This document shows, in pieces, positions 13,205-23,307 of a stretch of DNA of 64,000 nucleotides. The notes under the pieces are model-generated. The model did no database searches, was not told the DNA's origin, and saw nothing but the letters and a program-made list of their open reading frames with translations. Every line of letters begins with the position of its first letter. Position 1 is the stretch's first letter. This DNA comes from Pseudoduganella dura (lineage in GTDB: Bacteria; Pseudomonadota; Gammaproteobacteria; Burkholderiales; Burkholderiaceae_D). Location of the stretch: assembly GCF_009727155.1 (NCBI RefSeq), contig NZ_WNWM01000002.1, forward strand, positions 3,286,001 to 3,350,000. Direction: 5' to 3'. Position numbers and translations under genes: made by a program.

Positions 13205-14455
13205 ATGGACAAACTGCTCATCACCGGCGGCAAGCGCCTGGTCGGCGACATCCAGATCTCCGGCGCGAAGAACGCGGCACTGCCGATCCTGTGCGCCGGC
13301 CTGCTGACGGCGGGCGACCTGCAGCTGTCGAACGTGCCGAACCTGCACGATGTGTCGACGATGCTGAAACTGTTGCGCCAGACCGGCCTGTCGGTCGAGC
13401 AGAACGGCGACCAGGTCACGCTGAACGGCGCGAAGATCGACAAGCTCGAAGCGCCGTATGAAATGGTGAAGACGATGCGCGCGTCGATCCTCGTGCTCGG
13501 CCCGCTGCTGGCCCGCTTCGGCGAAGCCAAGGTGTCGCTGCCGGGCGGCTGCGCGATCGGTTCGCGCCCCGTCGACCAGCACATCAAGGGCTTGCGCGCA
13601 CTGGGCGCCGAGATCTCGATCGATGCCGGCTACATCTACGCCAAGGCGAAAAAACTGCAAGGCACCCGCATCGTTACCGACATGATCACGGTGACCGGCA
13701 CGGAAAACCTGCTGATGGCGGCCACGCTGGCCGAAGGCGAAACGGTGCTGGAAAACGCCGCGAGCGAGCCGGAAGTGACCGACCTGGCCAACCTCCTGGT
13801 GGCGATGGGCGCGAAGATCGACGGCATCGGCACCAGCCGCCTGGTGATCCAGGGCGTGCCGGCGCTGAACGGCGCCGCCCATGCCGTGATCTCGGACCGC
13901 ATCGAAGCGGCCACGTTCCTGTGCGCCGTCGCGGCCGCCGGTGGCGACATCACGATCCGCAACACCCGTACCGACATCCTCGACGTGGCGCTGGACAAGC
14001 TGCGCGAGATGGGCGTGCGGCTGACCGTGGGCGATACGTGGATTCGCGCGCAGATGGATGCGCGGCCGGCGCCGGTGTCGTTCCGCACCACCGAATATCC
14101 CGGCTTCCCGACCGACATGCAGGCGCAGTTCATGGCCGTCAACACGGTTGCCAGCGGCCACAGCAGCGTGACGGAGACGATCTTCGAGAACCGCTTCATG
14201 CACGTGCAGGAAATGAACCGGCTGGGCGCGCAGATCCGCATCGATGGCAACACCGCGTGGATCGACGGCGTGCCCCAGCTGATCGGCGCGCCGGTGATGG
14301 CCACCGACCTGCGCGCCTCGGCATCGCTGGTCATCGCCGGCCTCGCCGCCAAGGGCGAAACGCTGGTCGACCGCATCTATCACCTGGACCGCGGCTACGA
14401 CCGCATGGAAGTGAAGCTCTCCGCCGTCGGCGCCAACATCACCCGTATCAAGTAA
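13205..14455 (+). CDS. murA: UDP-N-acetylglucosamine 1-carboxyvinyltransferase MurA
   Basis: MurA catalyses the first committed step of peptidoglycan synthesis: enolpyruvyl transfer from PEP to UDP-GlcNAc in the cytosol. The 416-residue protein shows the substrate-binding Lys22-Asn23 (SGAKNAALP) and catalytic Cys116 in [15 protein letters not shown], the fosfomycin target. ATG 13205 follows AAGGAATAA. The gap to hisG is only two bases, so murA is probably cotranscribed with the histidine genes. Confidence 0.97.
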   Translation: MDKLLITGGKRLVGDIQISGAKNAALPILCAGLLTAGDLQLSNVPNLHDVSTMLKLLRQTGLSVEQNGDQVTLNGAKIDKLEAPYEMVKTMRASILVLGPLLARFGEAKVSLPGGCAIGSRPVDQHIKGLRALGAEISIDAGYIYAKAKKLQGTRIVTDMITVTGTENLLMAATLAEGETVLENAASEPEVTDLANLLVAMGAKIDGIGTSRLVIQGVPALNGAAHAVISDRIEAATFLCAVAAAGGDITIRNTRTDILDVALDKLREMGVRLTVGDTWIRAQMDARPAPVSFRTTEYPGFPTDMQAQFMAVNTVASGHSSVTETIFENRFMHVQEMNRLGAQIRIDGNTAWIDGVPQLIGAPVMATDLRASASLVIAGLAAKGETLVDRIYHLDRGYDRMEVKLSAVGANITRIK

Positions 14456-14457
14456 TC

Positions 14458-15135
14458 ATGTCGACATTACCAAGCCAGGCCACCGACCGCTCGCAGCTGA
14501 TCCTCGCCCTGTCGAAGGGCCGGATCTTCGAGGACACCTTGCCGCTGCTGGCCGCCGCCGGCATCACCGTCACGGAAAATCCGGAAACCTCGCGCAAGCT
14601 GATCCTGCCGACCAACGACCCGAACGTGCGCGTGCTGATCGTGCGCGCCACCGACGTGCCCACGTACGTGCAGCATGGCGCCGCCGACTTCGGCGTGGCC
14701 GGCAAGGACGTGCTGTTCGAGCACGGCGGCGAAGGCCTGTACCAGCCGATCGACCTGAACATCGCGCGCTGCCGCATGTCCGTCGCCGTCAAGGCCGGCT
14801 TCGATTACGAGACCGCGGTGCGCCAGGGCGCGCGCCTGCGCGTGGCCACCAAGTTCACCGAGATGGCGCGCCAGCACTTCGCCAAGAAGGGCGTGCACGT
14901 GGACCTGATCAAGCTGTACGGCTCGATGGAACTGGCGCCGCTGGTCGGCCTGTCCGATGCGATCGTCGACCTGGTCAGCACCGGCAGCACGCTGCGCGCC
15001 AACAACCTGGTGGAAGTGGAAGAGATCTGCGATATCTCGTCCCGCCTGGTCGTCAACCAGGCCGCGTTGAAGCTCAAGCGCGCCCGCCTGCAACCGATCC
15101 TCGAGGCGTTCGAACGCGCCTCCCAGTCAGCCTAG
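14458..15135 (+). CDS. hisG: ATP phosphoribosyltransferase, short form
   Basis: HisG condenses ATP and PRPP to phosphoribosyl-ATP, the first and feedback-controlled step of histidine synthesis. The product is 225 residues and ends after the catalytic domain ([14 protein letters not shown], then the PRPP loop region [17 protein letters not shown]), so it lacks the C-terminal regulatory domain of long HisG. Short forms act with HisZ, a histidyl-tRNA-synthetase-like regulator; hisZ is not in this window. ATG 14458 lies two bases after the murA stop. Confidence 0.96.
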   Translation: MSTLPSQATDRSQLILALSKGRIFEDTLPLLAAAGITVTENPETSRKLILPTNDPNVRVLIVRATDVPTYVQHGAADFGVAGKDVLFEHGGEGLYQPIDLNIARCRMSVAVKAGFDYETAVRQGARLRVATKFTEMARQHFAKKGVHVDLIKLYGSMELAPLVGLSDAIVDLVSTGSTLRANNLVEVEEICDISSRLVVNQAALKLKRARLQPILEAFERASQSA

Positions 15136-15177
15136 TCGGCAACAATCCCGCACAATCAGCATAGCAAGCCAGCCACC

Positions 15178-16494
15178 ATGATCCAGATCCGCAAGCTCGA
15201 CTCCACCGCCATCGACTTCCAGGAAACCCTCGACGCGCTGCTCGCGTTCGAAGCGGAAACCGATTTCGCCATCGAACAGGCCGTTACCGGGATCATCGCG
15301 CAGGTGCGCGCGCGCGGCGACGAAGCGGTGGTCGAGTACACCAACAAGTTCGACCGCATTCCCGATGGCGGCGCCGCCGATCTGGGGGCCTTCGAGATCG
15401 GCCAGGCCGAACTCGATGCCGCGCTGACGGCACTGCCGGACGCGCAGCGCGCCGCGTTGCAGACCGCGGCGGAGCGCATCCGCGTATTCCACGAGCGCCA
15501 GAAGCAGGAACTGCAAGGTTTTACCTACACGGAGGCGGATGGCACGGTCCTCGGCCAGCGCATCACGCCGCTGGACCGCGTGGGCATCTACGTGCCGGGC
15601 GGTAAAGCCGCGTATCCGTCGTCCGTGCTGATGAATGCGATCCCGGCGAAGGTGGCCGGCGTCGGCGAAATCGTGATGGTGGTGCCGACACCGGACGGTA
15701 TCAAGAACCGGATGGTGCTGGCCGCCGCCGCGATCGCCGGCGTCGACCGCGTGATCGGCATCGGCGGCGCGCAGGCCGTGGCCGCGCTGGCCTACGGCAC
15801 CGAGTCGATCCAGCCGGTCGACAAGATCGTCGGCCCCGGCAATGCCTACGTGGCGGCCGCCAAGCGCCGCGTGTTCGGCACGGTGGGCATCGACATGATC
15901 GCCGGCCCTTCCGAGATCCTCGTCGTATGCGACGGCACCACCGACCCGGACTGGGTGGCGATGGACCTGTTCTCGCAGGCCGAGCACGACGAGCTGGCGC
16001 AGGCCATCCTGCTGTGCCCGGACGCGGACTACATCGCCCGGGTGGAAGCATCCATTCAAAGACTGCTGCCGACGATGCCGCGGCAGGAAACGATCCGCAC
16101 GTCGCTGACCCACCGCGGCGCGCTGATCAAGGTGCGCAGCATGGAAGAGGCCTGCGAGATCGCCAACGGCATCGCCGCCGAGCACCTGGAAATTTCCGCC
16201 GAGGAACCGCAGCAGTGGGCCGACAGGATCCGCCACGCCGGCGCGATGTTCCTGGGGCGCTTCTCGTCCGAATCGCTGGGCGACTATTGCTGCGGCCCGA
16301 ACCACGTGCTGCCCACGTCGCGCACGGCGCGTTTTTCGTCGCCGCTGGGCGTGTACGATTTCCAGAAACGCTCGTCGGTGATCCAGGTCAGCGAAGCCGG
16401 TGCCCAGACGCTTGGTAAAATCGCGGCCGAGCTGGCGTATGGCGAAGGCTTGCAGGCGCACGCGCGCAGCGCGGAGCTGCGGCTGAAATCATGA
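15178..16494 (+). CDS. hisD: histidinol dehydrogenase
   Basis: HisD oxidises L-histidinol to histidine in two NAD-dependent, zinc-dependent steps, the last of the pathway. The 438-residue protein shows the family segments [35 protein letters not shown] and FSQAEHDE, with the zinc ligands in conserved Gln/His/Asp positions. It starts 42 bases after hisG and its stop overlaps the start of the methyltransferase gene by four bases (ATGA). Length is typical. Confidence 0.97.
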   Translation: MIQIRKLDSTAIDFQETLDALLAFEAETDFAIEQAVTGIIAQVRARGDEAVVEYTNKFDRIPDGGAADLGAFEIGQAELDAALTALPDAQRAALQTAAERIRVFHERQKQELQGFTYTEADGTVLGQRITPLDRVGIYVPGGKAAYPSSVLMNAIPAKVAGVGEIVMVVPTPDGIKNRMVLAAAAIAGVDRVIGIGGAQAVAALAYGTESIQPVDKIVGPGNAYVAAAKRRVFGTVGIDMIAGPSEILVVCDGTTDPDWVAMDLFSQAEHDELAQAILLCPDADYIARVEASIQRLLPTMPRQETIRTSLTHRGALIKVRSMEEACEIANGIAAEHLEISAEEPQQWADRIRHAGAMFLGRFSSESLGDYCCGPNHVLPTSRTARFSSPLGVYDFQKRSSVIQVSEAGAQTLGKIAAELAYGEGLQAHARSAELRLKS

Positions 16495-17498
16495 GCGCCT
16501 GGCTCGATCAGGTGTTCTGCGAAGATGCGCTGGAAGGCTTGCGGCGCATCCCGGATGGCTCGATCGACCTGATCCTGACGGACCCGCCGTACAACCTGGG
16601 CAAGGATTACGGCAACGCCTCCGACCAGCAGCCGGCGGACGATTTCCTGGCGTGGACCGAACGATGGGTCGACGCGGCGCTGCCGAAGCTGAAGGAAAAC
16701 GGCAGCCTGTATGTGTTCACGACGTGGCGCTCGGCGCCCGAGATCTTCGTGATGCTGAAACGGCGGATGACGATGATGAACGAGATCATCTGGGACCGCC
16801 GGGTGCCGTCGATGGGCGGCACCGTGCGCAGCTTTACGTCGGTGCACGACACCATCGGCTTTTTCGTGCGCCGCAAGGATTATTATTTCGACCTCGACGC
16901 CGTACGCATCCCGTACGACGCCGAAACCAAGAAGGCCCGCTCGCGCTCCATCTTCATCGGCGCGAAATGGCTGGAACAGGGCTACAACCCGAAGGACCTG
17001 TGGAGCGTATCGCGCCTGCACAGGCAGCATGCGGAGCGGGTCGATCACCCCACGCAAAAGCCGCTCGAGATCATCGAACGGATGGTGAAGGCATCGTGTC
17101 CGCCCGGCGGCGTGGTGCTCGACCTGTTCATGGGCAGCGGCACCACGGCCGTCGCGGCGCGCAACACGGGCCGCCACTTCACCGGCTTCGAACTCAATCC
17201 CGACTATTGCAGGCTCCTGGCGGAGCGCCTGGCACTGCCGTTGGCTCCCGGGCCAGAGGCCGATGCGTTGCAAGTGCCCGCAGCCAGGGCCCGTGCGAAG
17301 CGTCCGGCACCTCCGGCCGTCGAGCAGCAGGGGTCCGACCCCAAGGCCCGCGCCCGGAGCAAGGTCCGCGCCGCCGATCCGGGGACCGATCCCGGTTTTC
17401 TGGCAGCGCCGCCCAAGCCTGCCGGTGCCAAGGCTGCTGCCAGGAAGCGCACGGCCGGTAAAACGGTCGCCGCGGCAATGATCGACGGCCCCGAATAA
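16491..17498 (+). CDS. orphan site-specific DNA methyltransferase (beta class, YhdJ-like)
   Basis: This predicted DNA amino-methyltransferase (N6-adenine or N4-cytosine) has 335 residues. The catalytic motif DPPYNLG is at 31-37, HPTQKP at 186-191 and the AdoMet motif [11 protein letters not shown] at 210-220. The catalytic motif precedes the AdoMet motif, which is the beta-class order also seen in CcrM and YhdJ. No restriction enzyme lies nearby, so it is an orphan. It overlaps hisD by four bases and is followed by hisC after 15 bases, so it should be transcribed with the his genes. Residues about 254-335 are a low-complexity Ala/Pro/Lys/Arg tail. Part of that tail (280-302) is encoded by sequence resembling the intergenic palindromic repeats of this window. 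Target sequence unknown. Confidence 0.9.
   Translation: MSAWLDQVFCEDALEGLRRIPDGSIDLILTDPPYNLGKDYGNASDQQPADDFLAWTERWVDAALPKLKENGSLYVFTTWRSAPEIFVMLKRRMTMMNEIIWDRRVPSMGGTVRSFTSVHDTIGFFVRRKDYYFDLDAVRIPYDAETKKARSRSIFIGAKWLEQGYNPKDLWSVSRLHRQHAERVDHPTQKPLEIIERMVKASCPPGGVVLDLFMGSGTTAVAARNTGRHFTGFELNPDYCRLLAERLALPLAPGPEADALQVPAARARAKRPAPPAVEQQGSDPKARARSKVRAADPGTDPGFLAAPPKPAGAKAAARKRTAGKTVAAAMIDGPE
17330..17400 (+). repeat. REP-like palindromes inside the methyltransferase tail
   Basis: GGGGTCCGACCCC (17330-17342) is one base from the intergenic palindrome GGGGTCTGACCCC at 6807. GGGGACCGATCCC at 17381-17393, followed by GGTTTTC, resembles the same intergenic copy and its GGTTTTT flank (10 of 13 matches in the core). 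Both lie in frame within the low-complexity C-terminus of the methyltransferase. Read as a decayed repeat pair captured by the coding region. Confidence 0.45.
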
Positions 17499-17513
17499 CG
17501 AACTGGAGTAACA

Positions 17514-18659
17514 ATGTTGAGTAACAACGGCATATCCCTCGACAGCCTGGTCGCCAACACCATCCGCCCCGACGTGCGCAGCGATGCCAGCTACCACGTG
17601 CCGGATGCGGGCGGCTTCGTGAAGCTGGACGCGATGGAAAACCCGTACCAGCTGCCGGAAGCGCTGCGGCGCGAGCTGGCCGACCGGCTGGCCGAGGTGG
17701 CGCTGAACCGCTACCCGGCCGCGGCGTACCGCCCGCTGAAGGAGCGTATCCGTGCCAGACTGGGCATCCCGGCCGGCTACGATGTCCTGCTGGGCAACGG
17801 TTCCGACGAACTGATCGCCATCATGGCCGCCACCTGCGCCTGGCAGGACCGCCGCGCCGTGATGCTGGCGCCGGTACCCGCGTTCGTGATGTTCCAGCGT
17901 TCGGCGCAGGTGGCCGGCATGGACTTCGTCGGCGTGCCCCTGAAGGCGGACCTGGCGCTGGACCTGCCGGCCATGCTGGCGGCGATCGAACGGCACCGTC
18001 CGGCGCTCGTTTTCCTGGCTTACCCGAACAACCCGACCGGCAACCTGTTCGACACGGCCGACATCGAAGCGATCCTGCGCGCGCAGGGCGAGCGCGGCCT
18101 GGTCGTGGTGGACGAGGCGTACGAGCCCTTCGCACAGCAGAGCTTCATGCCGCGCCTGCCGGAATTCGGCAACCTGATCGTGATGCGCACGCTGTCCAAG
18201 CTGGGCCTGGCCGGAATCCGGCTCGGCTACATGTCGGCGGCCCCGGCATTGCTGGAGCAGTTCGAGAAGGTGCGGCCACCCTACAACATCAACGTGATGA
18301 CGCAGGCCGCGGCCGAGTTCGCGCTCGACCATGTCGACGTGCTCAACGAACAGGCGCGCCTGCTGCGCGAGCAACGCGGTGTCCTGTCGGCGGCGCTGGC
18401 GGCCCTGCCGGGCGTGCAGGTGTTCCCGTCGGCGGCCAATTTCATCACGATCCGGGTGCCGGATGCCGACAGCATCCATGCCAAACTGGTAAGTCGTAAA
18501 ATCCTGATTAAAAATTTGAGTAAAATGCACAGTGTGCTGACGAACTGCCTTCGCGTCACCGTCAGCACGCCGGACGAGAACGCAGCTTTCCTGGACGCAC
18601 TGACAGCTTCCTTGCAAGCTTCATCGAGCGCTTCGTCGAGCGCACCGCCGGCTGCCTGA
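17514..18659 (+). CDS. hisC: histidinol-phosphate aminotransferase
   Basis: HisC is the PLP-dependent aminotransferase that converts imidazole acetol phosphate plus glutamate to histidinol phosphate. The 381-residue protein shows [14 protein letters not shown] at the N-terminus, the NPTG loop ([10 protein letters not shown]), the DEAYEPF aspartate region and the PLP lysine in [14 protein letters not shown]. The extreme C-terminus is a short Ser/Ala/Pro tail ([13 protein letters not shown]), a mild low-complexity extension. GGAGTAAC precedes the ATG. hisB follows after 18 bases. Confidence 0.96.
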   Translation: MLSNNGISLDSLVANTIRPDVRSDASYHVPDAGGFVKLDAMENPYQLPEALRRELADRLAEVALNRYPAAAYRPLKERIRARLGIPAGYDVLLGNGSDELIAIMAATCAWQDRRAVMLAPVPAFVMFQRSAQVAGMDFVGVPLKADLALDLPAMLAAIERHRPALVFLAYPNNPTGNLFDTADIEAILRAQGERGLVVVDEAYEPFAQQSFMPRLPEFGNLIVMRTLSKLGLAGIRLGYMSAAPALLEQFEKVRPPYNINVMTQAAAEFALDHVDVLNEQARLLREQRGVLSAALAALPGVQVFPSAANFITIRVPDADSIHAKLVSRKILIKNLSKMHSVLTNCLRVTVSTPDENAAFLDALTASLQASSSASSSAPPAA

Positions 18660-18677
18660 CCTAACCCTGAGTTCCCC

Positions 18678-19280
18678 ATGAATTTACCCGCATCGCGCAC
18701 CGCAGAAGTCATCCGCAACACCAACGAGACGCAGATCCGCGTCGCCCTGAACCTGGACGGCACCGGCACGCAAAAGCTCGATACCGGCGTGCCCTTCCTG
18801 GACCACATGCTGGACCAGATCGCCCGCCACGGCCTGATCGACCTGGACATCCAGGCCACCGGCGACACGCATATCGACAACCACCACACCGTCGAGGACG
18901 TGGGCATCACGCTGGGCATGGCGGTGGCCAAGGCCATCGGCGATCGCAAGGGCATCCGCCGCTACGGCCATGCCTACGTGCCGCTCGACGAGGCGCTGTC
19001 GCGTGTGGTCATCGACTTTTCGGGCCGCCCGGGCATCGAGTACCATATTCCGTTCACCCGCGCGATGATCGGCACGTTCGACGTCGACCTGACGCTGGAA
19101 TTCTTCCGCGGCTTCGTCAACCATGCCGGCATCACGCTGCATATCGATAACCTGCGCGGCACCAATGCGCACCACCAGTGCGAGACCGTGTTCAAGGCAT
19201 TCGGCCGCGCGCTGCGCATGGCCGCCGAACGCGATGAACGCGCTGCCGGCACGATTCCTTCAACCAAGGGAAGCCTGTAA
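18678..19280 (+). CDS. hisB: imidazoleglycerol-phosphate dehydratase
   Basis: HisB dehydrates imidazole glycerol phosphate to imidazole acetol phosphate using manganese. The 200-residue protein is the monofunctional form, without the N-terminal histidinol-phosphatase domain found in enterics. The metal-binding repeats are visible: [15 protein letters not shown] and [10 protein letters not shown] near the N-terminus and [16 protein letters not shown] near the C-terminus. The pathway therefore needs a separate histidinol-phosphatase, which is not in this window. Confidence 0.97.
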   Translation: MNLPASRTAEVIRNTNETQIRVALNLDGTGTQKLDTGVPFLDHMLDQIARHGLIDLDIQATGDTHIDNHHTVEDVGITLGMAVAKAIGDRKGIRRYGHAYVPLDEALSRVVIDFSGRPGIEYHIPFTRAMIGTFDVDLTLEFFRGFVNHAGITLHIDNLRGTNAHHQCETVFKAFGRALRMAAERDERAAGTIPSTKGSL

Positions 19281-19316
19281 GGGACGAGATCAATCTCCAG
19301 CCGGCTTTCAAAAATC

Positions 19317-19955
19317 ATGAAAAAAATTGTAGTAGTTGACTACGGCTCAGGCAACGTGCGTTCCGTTGCGCAGGCCCTGCGTGCCGCTGCCCCGGAAGCG
19401 GACGTGCGTATTTCAGGGGAACCGTCCGAGATCGATCATGCCGAGCGCATCGTGCTGCCGGGCCAGGGTTCGATGCTCGACTGCATGAGGAACCTGCGCG
19501 AGTCGGGGGTACAGGAAGCATTGCTGCGCGCCGCCGCCAGCAAGCCGCTGCTGGGCGTGTGCGTGGGCGAGCAGATGCTGTTCGAGGGCAGCGAGGAGCG
19601 CGATGCCCAGGGCCTGGGCCTGTTGCCGGGCAAGGTGGTGCGTTTCCAGCTCGACGGCATGCTGCAGCCGGACGGTTCCCGCTTCAAGGTGCCGCAGATG
19701 GGCTGGAACCGCGTGAAGCAGACCGCGCGCCACGCCATGTGGGAAGGCATTCCGGACGATGCGTGGTTCTACTTCGTCCACAGTTACTACGCACAGCCGG
19801 AGAACCCGGCGCACAGCGTGGGCGAAACCGTGTACGGCGCGCCGTTCTGCTGCGTTGCCGCGCGCGACAACATCTTCGCCACCCAGTTCCACCCGGAGAA
19901 AAGCGCGGGCATGGGCCTGCAGCTGTACAAGAACTTCGTTCACTGGAATCCCTGA
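19317..19955 (+). CDS. hisH: imidazole glycerol phosphate synthase, glutaminase subunit
   Basis: HisH is the class-I glutaminase that supplies ammonia through a channel to HisF. The 212-residue protein has the nucleophile Cys82 in LLGVCVGEQ and the His of the triad in TQFHPEKS near residue 195. The oxyanion-loop residues near the N-terminus read [10 protein letters not shown]. It precedes hisA by 74 bases, in the usual H-A-F order. Confidence 0.96.
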   Translation: MKKIVVVDYGSGNVRSVAQALRAAAPEADVRISGEPSEIDHAERIVLPGQGSMLDCMRNLRESGVQEALLRAAASKPLLGVCVGEQMLFEGSEERDAQGLGLLPGKVVRFQLDGMLQPDGSRFKVPQMGWNRVKQTARHAMWEGIPDDAWFYFVHSYYAQPENPAHSVGETVYGAPFCCVAARDNIFATQFHPEKSAGMGLQLYKNFVHWNP

Positions 19956-20029
19956 GCCGCGCATCTTGCGTCCGTCTCACAGCGTCCACCTCTGGCACTC
20001 AACCATCCAACCTACTCGACAATAAAACC

Positions 20030-20830
20030 ATGCTGCTCATCCCTGCCATCGACCTCAAGGACGGTCACTGCGTTCGCCTGAAACAGGGCGACATGGAACA
20101 GTCCACCGTGTTTTCCGACGATCCCGGCGCCATGGCCCGCCACTGGCTGGAGCAGGGCGCACGCCGCCTGCACCTGGTGGACCTGAACGGCGCCTTCGCC
20201 GGCAAGCCGAAGAACGAGGGCGCCGTGAAGGCGATCCTGAAAACGGTGCAGGAGTTCGCGCTGGAACACGATATCGACGAGATTCCCGTGCAGCTGGGCG
20301 GCGGCATCCGCGACCTGGACACGATCGAGCGCTACCTCGACGACGGCATCAGCTACATCATCATCGGCACCGCCGCCGTGAAGAGCCCTGGCTTCCTGCA
20401 CGATGCGTGCGGCGCGTTCCCCGGCCACATCATCGTGGGCCTGGACGCCAAGGACGGCAAGGTGGCGACCGACGGCTGGAGCAAGATGTCCGGCCACGAA
20501 GTGATCGACCTGGCGCAGAAGTTCGAGCAGTATGGCGTGGAATCGATCGTCTACACCGACATCGGCCGCGACGGCATGATGGGCGGCGTGAACATCGAAG
20601 CCACCGTGCGCCTGGCGCAGGCCGTGCGCATCCCGGTCATCGCCTCCGGCGGCCTGCACAACCTGGCCGACGTGGAAGCGCTGTGCGCGGTGCAGGACGA
20701 AGGCATCGAAGGCGTAATCTGCGGCCGTTCGATCTATGAAGGCACCATCAACCTGGGCGAAGCCCAGCTGCGCGCCGATGAACTCACCGGCGAAACCGTC
20801 GGCGAACTCTCCGATTCGAACGAAGACTAA
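20030..20830 (+). CDS. hisA: phosphoribosylformimino-AICAR phosphate isomerase
   Basis: HisA isomerises ProFAR to PRFAR by an Amadori rearrangement on a TIM barrel. The 266-residue product begins [12 protein letters not shown] with catalytic Asp8, and the second acid is in [12 protein letters not shown]. It has the two half-barrel phosphate sites (LGGGIRDL and ASGGLHNL). ATG 20030 was chosen because the barrel starts there; the frame is open upstream but reads as antisense-like sequence overlapping hisH. The C-terminus (about 20 residues, ending SDSNED) is slightly longer than in enterics. Confidence 0.95.
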   Translation: MLLIPAIDLKDGHCVRLKQGDMEQSTVFSDDPGAMARHWLEQGARRLHLVDLNGAFAGKPKNEGAVKAILKTVQEFALEHDIDEIPVQLGGGIRDLDTIERYLDDGISYIIIGTAAVKSPGFLHDACGAFPGHIIVGLDAKDGKVATDGWSKMSGHEVIDLAQKFEQYGVESIVYTDIGRDGMMGGVNIEATVRLAQAVRIPVIASGGLHNLADVEALCAVQDEGIEGVICGRSIYEGTINLGEAQLRADELTGETVGELSDSNED

Positions 20831-20834
20831 GACT

Positions 20835-21596
20835 ATGCTGGCCAAACGCATCATCCCCTGCCTGGACGTGACCAACGGCCGCGTCGTCAAGGGCGTCAAC
20901 TTCACCGAGCTGCGCGACGCCGGCGACCCTGTCGAGATCGCCCGCCGCTACGACGAGCAGGGTGCCGACGAACTCACGTTCCTCGACATCACCGCCTCGT
21001 CCGACAACCGCGACCTGATTCTCCACATCATCGAGGCTGTCGCGTCGCAGGTCTTCATTCCCCTGACGGTGGGCGGCGGCGTGCGCAAGGTGCAGGATGT
21101 GCAGCGGCTGCTGAACGCGGGTGCGGACAAGATCAGCCTGAACACCTCGGCCGTCAGCAATCCGGAACTGGTGTTCGAAGCCTCGCAAAAGCACGGTTCG
21201 CAATGCATCGTGGTGGCGATCGACGCCAAGCAGGTCGCGCCGGGCAAGTGGGAAGTGTTCACGCACGGCGGCCGCAACGCCACCGGCCTGGACGCGATCG
21301 AGTGGGCACAAAAAATGGCATCGCTGGGCGCCGGCGAACTGCTGCTGACCAGCATGGACCGCGACGGCACCAAGTCCGGCTTCGACCTGGCGCTCACCCG
21401 CGCGGTGTCCGATGCGGTCGGCATTCCCGTGATCGCCTCGGGCGGCGTGGGCGGCCTGCAGGACCTGGCCGACGGCGTGACCAAGGGCCGCGCCGATGCG
21501 GTGCTGGCGGCCAGCATCTTCCACTATGGCCAGCACACGGTACAGGAAGCCAAGCAGTTCATGGCCCGGCAAGGCATTCCGATGCGCGAGGTCTGA
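20835..21596 (+). CDS. hisF: imidazole glycerol phosphate synthase, cyclase subunit
   Basis: HisF is the TIM-barrel synthase that uses ammonia from HisH to turn PRFAR into imidazole glycerol phosphate and AICAR. The 253-residue protein shows the start [12 protein letters not shown] with Cys9 and catalytic Asp11. The other catalytic aspartate is in [11 protein letters not shown], and the phosphate loops read VGGGVRKV and ASGGVGGL. It begins four bases after hisA. Complete and ordinary. Confidence 0.97.
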   Translation: MLAKRIIPCLDVTNGRVVKGVNFTELRDAGDPVEIARRYDEQGADELTFLDITASSDNRDLILHIIEAVASQVFIPLTVGGGVRKVQDVQRLLNAGADKISLNTSAVSNPELVFEASQKHGSQCIVVAIDAKQVAPGKWEVFTHGGRNATGLDAIEWAQKMASLGAGELLLTSMDRDGTKSGFDLALTRAVSDAVGIPVIASGGVGGLQDLADGVTKGRADAVLAASIFHYGQHTVQEAKQFMARQGIPMREV

Positions 21597-21608
21597 GAAA
21601 GCACAGAT

Positions 21609-22109
21609 ATGGGTATTCCAACGACGACGCCTAGCGTAGCCAAGGCTAAATGGCTGAACCGGGTCCGCTGGGACGAGCATGGCCTCGTGCCGGTGATCGT
21701 GCAGGAGAGCGGCAGCAACGATGTGCTGATGTTCGCGTGGATGAACCGCGACGCGCTGTACAAGACGGTGGAACTGCACGAAGCGGTGTACTGGAGCCGC
21801 TCGCGCAAGAAGCTGTGGCACAAGGGCGAGGAATCGGGCCACGTGCAGAAGGTGCTCGACATACGCCTCGACTGCGACGAGGACGTGGTGCTGCTGAAGG
21901 TGGAGCAGGCCGGCGGCATCGCCTGCCATACCGGGCGCCATTCGTGCTTCTTCCAGCAGTTCGACGGCGATGCCAAGGATGGCGACTGGCAGGACGTGGA
22001 ACCGGTGCTGAAGGATCCGGATACCATCTATGCCGACAAGAATTCGGACAAGGGCGCCGGCAAGGGCGCCGGCAAGGGCGCCGACAACAGCGCGGGCAAG
22101 AAGAAATGA
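21609..22109 (+). CDS. hisI: phosphoribosyl-AMP cyclohydrolase with repeat-encoded tail
   Basis: HisI opens the adenine ring of phosphoribosyl-AMP, a zinc enzyme acting just after HisE. The 166-residue protein contains the zinc-site cysteines in [11 protein letters not shown] and [14 protein letters not shown]. The catalytic domain ends near residue 145. The last 20 residues are a Lys/Gly/Ala tail encoded in part by three 12-bp tandem repeats (22050-22085). Unlike in enterics, hisI and hisE are separate genes here, overlapping by four bases (ATGA). Confidence 0.95.
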   Translation: MGIPTTTPSVAKAKWLNRVRWDEHGLVPVIVQESGSNDVLMFAWMNRDALYKTVELHEAVYWSRSRKKLWHKGEESGHVQKVLDIRLDCDEDVVLLKVEQAGGIACHTGRHSCFFQQFDGDAKDGDWQDVEPVLKDPDTIYADKNSDKGAGKGAGKGADNSAGKKK

Positions 22110-22162
22110 GCGGCGACATGACCCCCGAAATGACCTCCGAGGTGACCCCCGAGGTGACCCCT
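22050..22162 (+). repeat. two 12-bp tandem-repeat patches at the hisI/hisE junction
   Basis: Three copies of AAGGGCGCCGGC (22050-22085; the last ends GAC) encode the hisI tail. Four copies of a different 12-bp unit, close to GAGGTGACCCCC (22115-22162), encode the hisE N-terminus as [16 protein letters not shown]. Both are in-frame multiples of four codons, on either side of the overlapping stop/start. Confidence 0.8.
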
Positions 22163-22498
22163 ATTGCCAGCCCGATCCTGGACCGCGTGGCGGCCACCAT
22201 CGAATCGCGCAAGGGCGCCGATCCCTCCACGTCGTACGTGGCCAAGCTGTTCTCGAAGGGCGACGACGCGATCCTGAAAAAGATCGGCGAGGAAGCCACC
22301 GAGACCGTGATGGCGGCCAAGGATGCCCGCGTCTCCGGCGACGGCTCGAAGGTGTTGTACGAGGTGGCCGACCTGTGGTTCCATTCGCTCGTGCTGCTGG
22401 CGCAGTTCGACCTGTCGCCGCAGCAGGTGCTCGACGAGCTGGCGCGCCGCGAAGGCGTGTCCGGCATCGATGAAAAAGCCGCCCGCAAGGACGCTTAA
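22106..22498 (+). CDS. hisE: phosphoribosyl-ATP pyrophosphatase
   Basis: HisE removes pyrophosphate from phosphoribosyl-ATP, the second pathway step. The 130-residue protein has an all-helical MazG-like fold with metal-binding acids in [14 protein letters not shown] and [13 protein letters not shown]. About 20 N-terminal residues made of a (D/E)(M/V)T(P/S) repeat precede the catalytic core, which begins near [15 protein letters not shown]. The start at 22106 overlaps the hisI stop. Later starts exist within the repeat (ATG at 22118 and 22130), so the true N-terminus is not certain. Confidence 0.92.
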   Translation: MSGDMTPEMTSEVTPEVTPIASPILDRVAATIESRKGADPSTSYVAKLFSKGDDAILKKIGEEATETVMAAKDARVSGDGSKVLYEVADLWFHSLVLLAQFDLSPQQVLDELARREGVSGIDEKAARKDA

Positions 22499-22521
22499 CC
22501 GCAATCTGAAGGAAGACATTC

Positions 22522-22893
22522 GTGGATAACTGCCTGTTCTGCAAGATCGCCGCCAAACAGATTCCCGCATCCGTCGTCTATGAAGACGACGAACTGCTGG
22601 CGTTCAAGGACATCAACCCGGCCGCGCCGGTGCACCTGCTGGTGATCCCGAAAAAACATATCTCGACCCTGACCGAGGTACAGCCGGAAGACACGCTCTT
22701 GCTGGGCAAGATGCTGGCGCTGGCGCCCAGGCTGGCCGAGGAACATGGCGTGTCGGTCGTATACGGCAACGAAGGCGCGCCCACGCGCGGCTACAAGACG
22801 CTGATCAATAGCGGTCCGGACGGCGGCCAGGTGATCTATCACCTGCACATGCACATCTATGGCGGCCCGCGGCCATGGCGCGGCATGCACTGA
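22522..22893 (+). CDS. histidine triad (HIT) nucleotide-binding protein
   Basis: This 123-residue HINT-type purine nucleotide hydrolase acts in the cytosol, with adenosine phosphoramidates as the known substrates of the family. It begins with CLFCKIAAKQIPASVVYEDD and ends with the triad motif YHLHMHIYGGP. Translation starts at GTG 22522 behind GAAGGAAG. It follows hisE by 23 bases and is the last gene before the 161-base gap in front of tatA, a placement common in betaproteobacteria. Confidence 0.95.
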   Translation: MDNCLFCKIAAKQIPASVVYEDDELLAFKDINPAAPVHLLVIPKKHISTLTEVQPEDTLLLGKMLALAPRLAEEHGVSVVYGNEGAPTRGYKTLINSGPDGGQVIYHLHMHIYGGPRPWRGMH

Positions 22894-22956
22894 CATTGCC
22901 GCCTTGTCCGGCGCTTTGTCTGGCGATTTGATGAAATAAGCACGCGGAAGTGTTAT

Positions 22957-23007
22957 TTCCCGCCGTTACCGTGACGGGAACATGACATGGTAAGAGTCGC
23001 GTATACT
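22957..23007 (+). promoter_or_regulatory. possible tatA promoter region
   Basis: TATACT at 23002-23007 is a good -10 candidate 48 bases before the tatA ATG. A 6-bp inverted repeat TTCCCG / CGGGAA (22957-22962 and 22975-22980) lies upstream. No clear -35 is seen, so tatABC may also rely on readthrough from the his run. Confidence 0.35.
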
Positions 23008-23054
23008 GGTCGTTCCACCGAATTTGGGCGTTTCCGCCCTGCAAGGAGAATACT

Positions 23055-23288
23055 ATGGGTTCCATGAGCATCTGGCACTGGCTGATCGTCCTGGTTGTGA
23101 TCATGCTGGTCTTCGGCACGAAAAAACTGGGCAACATCGGTTCGGACCTGGGCAAGGCCGTCAAGGGGTTCAAGGATGGCGTGAAGACGGACGAAAAGGA
23201 AGCGGCCGACCAGCCGGTGCCGCCGCCGGCCAAGGTTACCGACAAGGGCACGATCGAGGTCGATGCCAAGGAAAAGAACAAGCTCTGA
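23055..23288 (+). CDS. tatA: Sec-independent translocase subunit TatA
   Basis: TatA forms the pore of the twin-arginine pathway that exports folded proteins. The 77-residue protein has an N-terminal transmembrane helix ([17 protein letters not shown]), the hinge and amphipathic helix ([21 protein letters not shown]), and a charged tail. The start at 23055 follows AAGGAGA. The translocase should serve the PhoD-like phosphatase encoded at 52-54 kb. Confidence 0.96.
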   Translation: MGSMSIWHWLIVLVVIMLVFGTKKLGNIGSDLGKAVKGFKDGVKTDEKEAADQPVPPPAKVTDKGTIEVDAKEKNKL

Positions 23289-23307
23289 GCGCCGGCCTCG
23301 TTAATCC

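Noticed and set aside
14400..14460. Histidine attenuator or leader peptide before hisG
   Set aside because: murA ends two bases before hisG; there is no His-codon run and no alternative hairpins.
16491..17498. Restriction-modification or phage-defence island around the methyltransferase
   Set aside because: Neighbours are hisD and hisC with overlapping or short junctions; no nuclease, specificity or toxin gene is adjacent.
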